Positions 1 through 11,132 of a stretch of 64,000 nt of DNA are shown here, in pieces. The notes under the pieces are model-generated. The model had not been told where the DNA came from. It ran no database searches and saw only the letters and a list, made by a program, of their open reading frames with translations. The first letter of the stretch is position 1; every line of letters begins with the position of its first letter. The DNA comes from Rhopalosiphum padi. Its lineage: Eukaryota; Arthropoda; Insecta; Hemiptera; Aphididae. The stretch is taken from assembly GCF_020882245.1 (NCBI RefSeq), contig NW_026869996.1, positions 4,139,592 to 4,203,591 of the forward strand, in the 5' to 3' direction. The position numbers were made by a program, and so were the translations under genes.

Positions 1-689
1 TTATTATGGGGGTTTGTTAAGGAAAAATGTTAAATTTAATTTATTTGATGGATTTAAATTGGTTTTTATGGGGTTTTTTGATGAATTAATGGTTTTTTTT
101 ATAAATTTTAAGGAAACTTCTAGTTTTTAATAATTTATAATGGCGGTTACTATGGAAAAATGTTAAATTTAATTTATTAGTTGGATTTAAATCGGTTATT
201 ATGGGGTTTTTTGATGAAGTAATAGTAATTTTAATAAATTTTAAGGATATTTCTGGTTTTTAATAATTTATTATGGGGGTTTGTTAAGGAAAAAAGTTAA
301 ATTTAATTTATTTGATGGATTTAAATTGGTTTTTATGGGGTTTTTTGATGAAGTAATGGTTTTTCTAATAAATTTTAAGGAAATTTATGGTTTTTAATAA
401 TTTATTATGGGGGTTTGTTAAGGAAAAATGTTAAATTTAATTTATTAGTTGGATTTAAATCGGTTATTATGGGGGATTGTTAAGGAATAATTGTTATTTT
501 TAAGGATTTTTATTAAATTTTAAGGAAACTTCTAGTTTTTAATAATTTATAATGGGGGTTAGTATGGAAAAATGATAAATTTAATTTATTTGATGGATTT
601 AAATTGGTTTTTATGAGGTTTTTTGATGAATTAATGGTTTTTTTTAATAAATTTTAAGGAAACGTCTAGTTTTTAATAATTTATAATGG

Positions 690-2451
690 GGGTTAGTATG
701 AAAAATGTTAAATTTAATTTATTTGATGGATTTAAATTGGTTTTTATGGGGTTTTTTGATGAATTAATGGTATTTTTTATAAATTTTAAGGAAATTTCTG
801 GTTTTTAATAATTTATTATGGGGTTTTGTTAAGGAAAAATGTTAAATTTAATTTTTTTGATGGATTTAAATTGGTTTTTATGGGGTTTTTTGATGAATTA
901 ATGGATTTTTGAATAAATTTTAAGGAAATTTATGGTTTTTAATAATTTATTATGGGGGTTTGTTAAGGAAAAATGTTAAATTTAATTTATTTGATGGATT
1001 TAAATTGGTTTTTATGGGGTTTTTTGATGAATTAATGGTTTTTTTTATAAATTTTAAGGAAACTTCTAGTTTTTAATAATTTATAATGGCGGTTACTATG
1101 GAAAAATGTTAAATTTAATTTATTAGTTGGATTTAAATCGGTTATTATGGGGGATTGTTAAGGAATTATTGTTATTTTTAAGGATTTTTATTAAATTTTA
1201 AGGAAACTTCTAGTTTTTAATAATTTATAATGGGGGTTAGTATGGAAAAATGTTAAATTTAAATTATTTGATGGATTTAAATCGGTTATTATGGGGTTTT
1301 TTTATGAATTAATGGTATTTTTAATAAATTTTAAGGAAATTTATGGTTTTTAATAATTTATTATGGGGGTTTGTTAAGGAAAAATGTTAAATTTAATTTA
1401 TTTGATGGATTTAAATTGGTTTTTATGGGGTTTTTTGATGAATTAATGGTATTTTTTATAAATTTTAAGGAAATTTCTGGTTTTTAATAATTTATTATGG
1501 GGTTTTGTTAAGGAAAAATGTTAAATTTAATTTATTTGATGGATTTAAATTGGTTTTTATGGGGTTTTTTGACGAAATAATGGTTTTTTTAATAAATTTT
1601 AAGGAAATTTCTGGTTTTTAATAATTTATTATGGGGTTTTGTTAAGGAAAAATGTTAAATTTAATTTATTTGATGGATTTAAATTGATTTTTATGGGGTT
1701 TTTTGATGAATTAATGGATTTTTGAATAAATTTTAAGGAAATTTATGGTTTTTAATAATTTATTATGGGGGTTTGTTAAGGAAAAATGTTAAATTTAATT
1801 TATTTGATGGATTTAAATTGGTTTTTATGGGGTTTTTTGATGAATTAATGGTATTTTTAATAAATTTTAAGGAAATTTCTGGTTTTTAATAATTTAGTAT
1901 GGGGTTTTGTTAAGGAAAAATGTTAAATTTAATTTATTTGATGGTTTTAAAATGGTTTTTATGGGGTTTTTTGATGAATTAATGGTTTTTTTTATAAATT
2001 TTAAGGAAACTTCTAGTTTTTAAAAATTTATAATGGGGGTTAGTATGGAAAAATGTTAAATTTAATTTATTTGATGGATTTAAATTGGTTTTTATGGGGT
2101 TTTTTGATGAATTAATGGTTTTTTTTTATAAATTTTAAGGAAACTTCTAGTTTTTAATAATTTATAATGGGGGTTAGTATGGAAAAATGTTAAATTTAAT
2201 TTATTTGATGGATTTAAATTGGTTTTTATGGGGTTTTTTGACGAAATAATGGTTTTTTTTAATAAATTTTAAGGAAATTTCTGGTTTTTAATAATTTATT
2301 ATGGGGTTTTGTTGAGGAAAAATGTTAAATTTAATTTATTTGATGGATTTAAATTGATTTTTATGGGGTTTTTTGATGAGTTAATGGATTTTTGATTAAA
2401 TTTTAAGGAAATTTATGGTTTTTAATAATTTATTATGGGGGTTTGTTAAAG
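690..2451 (+). repeat. Left-block higher-order repeat, copy 1
   Basis: This stretch recurs at about 4480-6241 with a nearly constant offset of 3,790 bp. Rare variants agree one for one: the anchor variant AATTTTTTTGATGG (about 848 and 4638), GACGAAATAATGG (1571 and 5361; 2240 and 6031), and the pair GATGAGTTAATGG plus TTTTTGATTAAA (about 2375 and 6165). The spacing corresponds to roughly 28 monomers. Upstream of about 690 the match breaks down, so this is 1.5 copies of a large unit cut off by the gap. The edges are estimated by eye. Confidence 0.85.
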
Positions 2452-3954
2452 AAAAATGTTAAATTTAATTTATTTGATGGATTTAAATTGGTTTTTATGG
2501 GGTTTTTTTGATGAATTAATGGTTTTTTTTTATAAATTTTAAGGAAACTTCTTGTTTTTAATAATTTATAATGGGGGGTTACTATGGAAAAATGTTAAAT
2601 TTAATTTATTAGTTGGATTTAAATCGGTTATTATGGGGGATTGTTAAGGAATTATTGTTATTTTTAAGGATTTTTATTAAATTTTAAGGAAACTTCTAGT
2701 TTTTAATAATTTATAATGGGGGTTAGTATGGAAAAATGTTAAATTTAAATTATTTGATGGATTTAAATCGGTTATTATGGGGTTTTTTGATGAATTAATG
2801 GTTTTTTTAATAAATTTTAAGGAAATTTCTGGTTTTTAATAATTTATTATGGGGGTTTGTTAAGGAAAAATGTTAAATTTAATTTATTTGATGGATTTAA
2901 ATTGGTTTTTATGGGGTTTTTTTGATGAATTAATGGTTTTTTTTATAAATTTTAAGGAAACTTCTAGTTTTTAATAATTTATAATGGCGGTTACTATGGA
3001 AAAATGTTAAATTTAATTTATTAGTTGGATTTAAATCGGTTATTATGGGGGATTGTTAAGGAATTATTGTTATTTTTAAGGATTTTTATTAAATTTTAAG
3101 GAAACTTCTAGTTTTTAATAATTTATAATGGGGGTTAGTATGGAAAAATGTTAAATTTAAATTATTTGATGGATTTAAATCGGTTATTATGGGGTTTTTT
3201 TTATGAATTAATGGTATTTTTAATAAATTTTAAGGAAATTTATGGTTTTTAATAATTTATTATGGGGGTTTGTTAAGGAAAAATGTTAAATTTAATTTAT
3301 TTGATGGATTTAAATTGGTTTTTATGGGGTTTTTTGATGAATTAATGGTATTTTTTATAAATTTTAAGGAAATTTCTGGTTTTTAATAATTTAGTATTGG
3401 GTTTTGTTAAGGAAAAATGTTAAATTTAATTTATTTGATGGATTTAAATTGGTTTTTATGGGGTTTTTTGATGAATTAATGGTTTTTTTTTATAAATTTT
3501 AAGGAAACTTCTAGTTTTTAATAATTTATAATGGGGGTTACTATGGAAAAATGTTAAATTTAATTTATTTGATGGATTTAAATTGGTTTTTATGGGGTTT
3601 TTTGAAGAAATAATGGTTTTTTTAATAAATTTTAAGGAAATTTCTGGTTTTTAATAATTTATTATGGGGTTTTGTTAAGGAAAAATGTTAAATTTAATTT
3701 ATTTGATGGATTTAAATTGGTTTTTATGGGGTTTTTTGATGAATTAATGGTATTTTTTATAAATTTTAAGGAAATTTCTAGTTTTTAATAATTTATTATG
3801 GGGTTTTGTTAAGGAAAAATGTTAAATTTAATTTATTTGATGGATTTAAATTGGTTTTTTTGGGGTTTTTTGATGAATTAATGGTTTTTTTTATAAATTT
3901 TAAGGAAACTTCTAGTTTTTAATAATTTAGTATGGGGTTTTGTTAAGAAAAATG

Positions 3955-4218
3955 TTAAATATAATTTATTTGATGGATTTAAAATGGTTTTTATGGGGAT
4001 TTTTGATGAATTAATGGTTTTTTTATAAATTTTAAGGAAACTTCTAGTTTTTAATAATTTATAATGGGGTTTTGTTAAGAAAAATGTTAAATATAATTTA
4101 TTTGATGGATTTAAAATGGTTTTTATGGGGATTTTTGATGAATTAATGGTTTTTTTATAAATTTTAAGGAAACTTCTAGTTTTTAATAATTTATAATGGC
4201 GGTTACTATGGAAAAATG
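3955..4218 (+). repeat. Recent tandem duplication of one monomer
   Basis: Two adjacent monomers (anchors at 3955 and 4087, 132 bp apart) share four variants that I do not see together elsewhere: TTAAATATAATTT in the anchor, AAAATGG in place of AAATTGG, TATGGGGATTTTTG, and GTTAAGAAA in place of GTTAAGGAAA. The shared private changes mean one was copied from the other after those mutations arose. Both also combine the CTTCTAG box with a GGGGTTTTGTTAAG linker, normally features of two different monomer families. Confidence 0.85.
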
Positions 4219-4479
4219 TTAAATTTAATTTATTAGTTGGATTTAAATCGTTTATTATGGGGGATTGTTAAGGAATTATTGTTATTTTTAAGGATTTTTA
4301 TTAAATTTTAAGGAAACTTCTAGTTTTTAATAATTTATAATGGGGGTTAGTATGGAAAAATGTTAAATTTAAATTATTTGATGGATTTAAATCGGTTATT
4401 ATGGGGTTTTTTTTATGAATTAATGGTATTTTTAATAAATTTTAAGGAAATTTATGGTTTTTAATAATTTATTATGGGG

Positions 4480-6241
4480 GTTTGTTAAGGAAAAATGTTA
4501 AATTTAATTTATTTGATGGATTTAAATTGGTTTTTATGGGGTTTTTTGATGAATTAATGGTATTTTTTATAAATTTTAAGGAAATTTCTGGTTTTTAATA
4601 ATTTATTATGGGGTTTTGTTAAGGAAAAATGTTAAATTTAATTTTTTTGATGGATTTAAATTGGTTTTTATGGGGTTTTTTGATGAATTAATGGATTTTT
4701 GAATAAATTTTAAGGAAATTTATGGTTTTTAATAATTTATTATGGGGGTTTGTTAAGGAAAAATGTAAAATTTAATTTATTTGATGGATTTAAATTGGTT
4801 TTTATGGGGTTTTTTGATGAATTAATGGTTTTTTTTATAAATTTTAAGGAAACTTCTAGTTTTTAATAATTTATAATGGCGGTTACTATGGAAAAATGTT
4901 AAATTTAATTTATTAGTTGGATTTAAATCGGTTATTATGGGGGATTGTTAAGGAATTATTGTTATTTTTAAGGATTTTTATTAAATTTTAAGGAAACTTC
5001 TAGTTTTTAATAATTTATAATGGGGGTTAGTATGGAAAAATGTTAAATTTAAATTATTTGATGGATTTAAATCGGTTATTATGGGGTTTTTTTATGAATT
5101 AATGGTATTTTTAATAAATTTTAAGGAAATTTATGGTTTTTAATAATTTATTATGGGGGTTTGTTAAGGAAAAATGTTAAATTTAATTTATTTGATGGAT
5201 TTAAATTGGTTTTTATGGGGTTTTTTGATGAATTAATGGTATTTTTTATAAATTTTAAGGAAATTTCTGGTTTTTAATAATTTATTATGGGGTTTTGTTA
5301 AGGAAAAATGTTAAATTTAATTTATTTGATGGATTTAAATTGGTTTTTATGGGGTTTTTTGACGAAATAATGGTTTTTTTAATAAATTTTAAGGAAATTT
5401 CTGGTTTTTAATAATTTATTATGGGGTTTTGTTAAGGAAAAATGTTAAATTTAATTTATTTGATGGATTTAAATTGATTTTTATGGGTTTTTTTGATGAA
5501 TTAATGGATTTTTGAATAAATTTTAAGGAAATTTATGGTTTTTAATAATTTATTATGGGGGTTTGTTAAGGAAAAATGTTAAATTTAATTTATTTGATGG
5601 ATTTAAATTGGTTTTTATGGGGTTTTTTGATGAATTAATGGTATTTTTAATAAATTTTAAGGAAATTTCTGGTTTTTAATAATTTAGTATGGGGTTTTGT
5701 TAAGGAAAAATGTTAAATTTAATTTATTTGATGGTTTTAAAAATGGTTTTTATGGGGTTTTTTGATGAATTAATGGTTTTTTTTATAAATTTTAAGGAAA
5801 CTTCTAGTTTTTAAAAATTTATAATGGGGGTTAGTATGGAAAAATGTTAAATTTAATTTATTTGATGGATTTAAATTGGTTTTTATGGGGTTTTTTGATG
5901 AATTAATGGTTTTTTTTATAAATTTTAAGGAAACTTCTAGTTTTTAATAATTTATAATGGGGGTTAGTATGGAAAAATGTTAAATTTAATTTATTTGATG
6001 GATTTAAATTGGTTTTTTATGGGGTTTTTTGACGAAATAATGGTTTTTTTAATAAATTTTAAGGAAATTTCTGGTTTTTAATAATTTATTATGGGGTTTT
6101 GTTGAGGAAAAATGTTAAATTTAATTTATTTGATGGATTTAAATTGATTTTTATGGGGTTTTTTGATGAGTTAATGGATTTTTGATTAAATTTTAAGGAA
6201 ATTTATGGTTTTTAATAATTTATTATGGGGGTTTGTTAAAG
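4480..6241 (+). repeat. Left-block higher-order repeat, copy 2 (truncated by the gap)
   Basis: This is the second copy of the unit at 690-2451, offset 3,790 bp, differing mainly by single T-run changes. The match continues to the contig end at 6273. Inside both copies lies a smaller cassette: a GGCGGTTAC junction, then a 144-bp monomer, then an AATTATTTGATGG monomer. That cassette starts near 1088, 2987, 4199 and 4879, so a shorter period of about 1.9 kb (1,899 and 1,892) is nested in the 3.8-kb one. The copy at 4199 is an extra insertion 680 bp before the last. Confidence 0.82.
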
Positions 6242-6273
6242 AAAAATGTTAAATTTAATTTATTTGATGGAAA

Positions 6274-6773
6274 NNNNNNNNNNNNNNNNNNNNNNNNNNN
6301 NNNNNNNNNNNNNNNNNNNNNNNNNNNNNNNNNNNNNNNNNNNNNNNNNNNNNNNNNNNNNNNNNNNNNNNNNNNNNNNNNNNNNNNNNNNNNNNNNNNN
6401 NNNNNNNNNNNNNNNNNNNNNNNNNNNNNNNNNNNNNNNNNNNNNNNNNNNNNNNNNNNNNNNNNNNNNNNNNNNNNNNNNNNNNNNNNNNNNNNNNNNN
6501 NNNNNNNNNNNNNNNNNNNNNNNNNNNNNNNNNNNNNNNNNNNNNNNNNNNNNNNNNNNNNNNNNNNNNNNNNNNNNNNNNNNNNNNNNNNNNNNNNNNN
6601 NNNNNNNNNNNNNNNNNNNNNNNNNNNNNNNNNNNNNNNNNNNNNNNNNNNNNNNNNNNNNNNNNNNNNNNNNNNNNNNNNNNNNNNNNNNNNNNNNNNN
6701 NNNNNNNNNNNNNNNNNNNNNNNNNNNNNNNNNNNNNNNNNNNNNNNNNNNNNNNNNNNNNNNNNNNNNNNNN
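6274..6773. other. Assembly gap, 500 N
   Basis: This is exactly 500 undetermined bases, the same length as the second gap, so the size is a placeholder and not a measurement. The satellite orientation differs on its two sides. Confidence 0.99.
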
Positions 6774-8849
6774 TATTTCCTTAAAATTTATAAAAAAAAA
6801 CCATTATTTCATCAAAAAACCCCCCATAAAAACCAATTTAAATCCATCAAATAAATTAAATTTAACATTTTTCCTTAACAAAACCCCATAATAAATTATT
6901 AAAAACCATTAATTTCCTTAAAATTTATAAAAAAAAAACCATTAATTCTTAAAAAAAAACCCCATAAAAACCAATTTAAATCCATCAAATAAATTAAATT
7001 TAACATTTTTCCTTAACAAACCCCCATAATAAATTATTAAAAACCATAAATTTCCTTATAAATTTATTCAAAAAAACCCATTAATTCATCAAAAAACCCC
7101 ATAAAAACCAATTTAAATCCATCAAATAAATTAAATTTAACATTTTTTTCCATAGTAACCCCAATTATAAATTATTAAAAACTAGAAGTTTCCTTAAAAT
7201 TTTATAAAAAAAAAACCATTAATTCTTAAAAAAAACCCCATAAAAACCAATTTAAATCCATCAAATAAATTAAATTTAACATTTTTCCTTAACAAAACCC
7301 CATAATAAATTATTAAAAAACCATTAATTTCCTTAAAATTTATTAAAAATACCATTAATTCATCAAAAAACCCCATAGAAACCAATTTAAATCCAACAAA
7401 TAAATTAAATTTAACATTTTTCTATACTAACCCCCCATAATAAATTATTAAAAACCATAAATTTCCTTAAAATTTATTCAAAAAACCCCATAATAACCGA
7501 TTTAAATCCATCAAATAAATTAAATTTAACATTTTTCCATACTAACCCCCATTATAAATTATTAAAAACTAGAAGTTTCCTTAAAATTTAATAAAAATCC
7601 TTAAAAACAACAATAATTCCTTAAACAATCCCCCATAATAACCGATTAAAATCCATCAAATAAATTAAATTTAACATTTTTCCTTAACAAACCCCATAAT
7701 AAATTATTAAAAACCAGAAATTTCCTTAAAATGTATTAAAAAAACCATTAATTCATCAAATAAAAACCCCATAATAACCGATTTTAAATCCATCAAATAA
7801 ATTAAATTTAACATTTTTCTATACTAACCCCCATAATAAATTATTAAAAACCAGAAATTTCCTTAAAATTTATAAAAAAAAACCATTATTTCATCAAAAA
7901 ACACCCCATAAAAAACCAATTTAAATCCATCAAATAAATTAAATTTAACATTTTTTCCTTAACAAAACCCCATAATAAATTATTAAAAACCATTAATTTC
8001 CTTAAAATTTATAAAAAAAAAACCATTAATTCTTAAAAAAACCCCATAAAAAACCAATTTAAAATCCATCAAATAAATTAAATTTAACATTTTTCCTTAA
8101 CAAACCCCCATAATAAATTATTAAAAACCATAAATTTCCTTAAAATTTATTCAAAAAAACCATTAATTCATCAAAAAACCCCATAAAAAACCAATTTAAA
8201 TCCATCAAATAAATTAAATTTAACATTTTTCCTTAACAAACCCCCACAATAAATTATTAAAAAACCATAAATTTCCTTAAAATTTATTAAAAAAACCTTT
8301 ATTTCATCAAAAAAACCCCATAAAAACCAATTTAAATCCATCAAATAAATTAAATTTAACCATTTTTCCATAGTAACCCCCAATTATAAATTATTAAAAA
8401 ACTAGAAGTTTCCTTAAAATTTATAAAAAAAACCATTAATTCTTAAAAAAACCCCCATAAAAACCAATTTAAATCCATCAAATAAATTAAATTTAACATT
8501 TTTCCTTAACAAAACCCCATAATAAATTATTAAAAACCATTAATTTCCTTAAAATTTATTAAAAATACCATTAATTCATCAAAAAACCCCATAGAAACCA
8601 ATTTAAATCCAACAAATAAATTAAATTTAAACATTTTTCAATACTAACCCCCATAATAAATTATTAAAAACCATAAATTTCCTTAAAATTTATTCAAAAA
8701 AACCATTAATTCATCAAAAAACCCCATAATAACCGATTTAAATCCATCAAATAAATTAAATTTAACATTTTTCCATACTAACCCCCATTATAAATTATTA
8801 AAAACTAGAAGTTTCCTTAAAATTTAATAAAAATCCTTAAAAACAACAA

Positions 8850-9510
8850 ATAATTCCTTAACAATCCCCCATAATAACCGATTAAAACCCATCAAATAAA
8901 TTAAATTTAACATTTTTCCTTAACAAACCCCCCATAATAAATTATTAAAAACCATAAATTTCCTTAAAATTTATTAAAAAAACCCCATAATAACCGATTT
9001 AAATCCATCAAATAAATTAAATTTAACATTTTTCCATACTAACCCCCATTATAAATTATTAAAAACTAGAAGTTTCCTTAAAATTTATAAAAATCCTTAA
9101 AAACAACAATAATTCCTTAACAATCCCCCATAATAACCGATTTAAATCCATCAAATAAATTAAATTTAACATTTTTCTATACTAACACCCCCCATAATAA
9201 ATTATTAAAAACCAGAAATTTCCTTAAAATTTATAAAAAAAAAACCATTATTTCATCAAAAAAACCCCATAAAAAAACCAATTTAAATCCATCAAATAAA
9301 TTAAATTTAACATTTTTCCATACTAACCCCCATTATAAATTATTAAAAACTAGAAGTTTCCTTAAAATTTAATAAAAATCCTTAAAAATAACAATAATTC
9401 CTTAACAATCCCACATAATAACCGATTTAAATCCATCAAATAAATTAAATTTAACATTTTTCTATACTAACCCCCCATAATAAATTATTAAAAACCAGAA
9501 ATTTCCTTAA
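8850..9510 (-). repeat. Segment shared with 20.5-21.2 kb
   Basis: Rare variants recur in the same order about 11.67 kb downstream: CGATTAAAACCCATC (8879 and about 20549), a monomer with TTAAAAAAACCCC followed by ATAACCG (about 8972 and 20641), and AATCCCACATAATAACC (about 9407 and 21071). A related AATCCCACAT monomer also occurs near 42848. This is a long-range copy within the array and not an adjacent tandem copy. The edges are approximate. Confidence 0.7.
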
Positions 9511-10994
9511 AATTTATAAAAAAAAACAAAAAAACCATTTTTTCATCAAAAAACCCCATAAAAAACCAATTTAAATCCATCAAATAAATTAAATTTAAAC
9601 ATTTTTCCATACTAACCCCCATTATAAATTATTAAAAACTAGAAGTTTCCTTAAAATTTAATAAAAATCCTTAAAAATAACAATAATTCCTTAACAATCC
9701 CCCATAATAACCGATTTAAATCCATCAAATAAATTAAATTTAACATTTTTCTATACTAACCCCCATAATAAATTATTAAAAAAACCAGAAAATTTCCTTA
9801 AAATTTATAAAAAAAAACCATTATTTCATCAAAAAACCCCATAAAAACCAATTTAAATCCATCAAATAAATTAAATTTAAACATTTTTTCCTTAACAAAA
9901 CCCCATAATAAATTATTAAAAACCATTAATTTCCTTAAAATTTATAAAAAAAAAACCATTAATTCTTAAAAAAACCCCATAAAAACCAATTTAAATCCAT
10001 CAAATAAATTAAATTTAACATTTTTCCTTAACAAACCCCCATAATAAATTATTAAAAACCATAAATTTCCTTAAAATTTATTCAAAAAAACCATTAATTC
10101 ATCAAAAAACCCTCATAAAAACCAATTTAAATCCATCAAATAAATTAAATTTAACATTTTTTCCTTAACAAACCCCCCACAATAAATTATTAAAAACCAT
10201 AAATTTCCTTAAAATTTATTAAAAAAACCTTTATTTCATCAAAAAACCCCATAAAAACCAATTTAAATCCATCAAATAAATTAAATTTAACATTTTTCCA
10301 TAGTAACCCCAATTATAAATTATTAAAAACTAGAAGTATCCTAAAATTTATAAAAAAAAAACCATTAATTCTTAAAAAAACCCCATAAAAACCAATTAAA
10401 TCCATCAAATAAATTAAATTTAACATTTTTCCTTAACAAAACCCCATAATAAATTATTAAAAACCATTAATTTCCTTAAAATTTATTAAAAATACCATTA
10501 ATTCATCAAAAAACCCCATAGAAACCAATTTAAATCCAACAAATAAATTAAATTTAACATTTTTCTATACTAACCCCCCCATAATAAATTATTAAAAACC
10601 ATAAATTTCCTTAAAATTTATTCAAAAAACCATTAATTCATCAAAAAACCCCCATAATAACCGATTTAAATCCCATCAAATAAATTAAATTTAACATTTT
10701 TCCATACTAACCCCCATTATAAATTATTAAAAACTAGAAGTTTCCTTAAAATTTAATAAAAATCCTTAAAAATAACAATAATTCCTTAACAATCCCCCAT
10801 AATAACCGATTTAAATCCATCAAATAAATTAAATTTAACATTTTTCTATACTAACCCCCATAATAAATTATTAAAAACCAGAAATTTCCTTAAAATTTAT
10901 AAAAAAAAACCATTATTTCATCAAAAAAACCCCATAAAAACCAATTTAAATCCATCAAATAAATTAAATTTAACATTTTCCTTAACAAAACCCC

Positions 10995-11132
10995 ATAATA
11001 AATTATTAAAAACCATTAATTTCCTTAAAACTTATAAAAAAAACCATTAATTCTTAAAAAAATATAATAAATTATTAAAAACCATTAATTTCCTTAAAAT
11101 TTATAAAAAAAACCATTAATTCTTAAAAAAAC
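10995..11132 (-). repeat. Half-monomer (69-bp) tandem duplication
   Basis: The segment starting ATAATAAATTATTAAAAACC at 10995 is repeated at 11064, 69 bp later, where a full monomer would need about 134. The second copy is joined straight after TTCTTAAAAAAA, replacing the usual CCCCATAAAAACC. The equivalent place in the next HOR copy (about 14,690-14,760) has the normal arrangement and is shorter by a matching amount. Confidence 0.85.

Larger units (their letters stand above)
1..6273 (+). repeat. Left satellite block, about 134-bp monomers, G/T-rich strand on top
   Basis: The block is an uninterrupted head-to-tail array. The anchor TTAAATTTAA recurs at 30, 163, 297, 431, then 708, 842, 976, 1109 and 1253, giving spacings of 133-134 with occasional 144. 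Each monomer runs in order through the anchor, TGATGG, ATTTAAATTGG, TATGGGG plus a T-run, GATGAATTAATGG, ATAAATTTTAAGGAAA, a variable CTTCTAG / TTTCTGG / TTTATGG box, TTTTTAATAATTTA and a second G-run. The block shares TTGTTGAGG and GACGAAAT variants with the right block. Its own marker is an anchor followed by AATTATTTGATGG (for example near 1258, 3155, 4370 and 5048). No gene or mobile element is visible. The last three bases before the gap (AAA at 6271-6273) depart from the monomer, as often happens at a contig end. Confidence 0.97.

Noticed and set aside
6233..6854. Open frames of about 180-200 codons
   Set aside because: They exist only because the 500 N are read as codons. The determined parts are ordinary satellite on both sides of a scaffold gap.
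7194..7385. 63-codon open frame on the minus strand
   Set aside because: It is satellite sequence. A 133-134-bp monomer shifts frame each repeat, and this frame stays open only through homopolymer length changes in a noisy contig end. There is no ribosome-binding or splice context and no recognisable domain.
8171..8383. 70-codon open frame on the minus strand
   Set aside because: It has the same origin as the previous one: the predicted peptide is the same monomer translation with a few changes, and comparable frames are closed in the cleaner copies.
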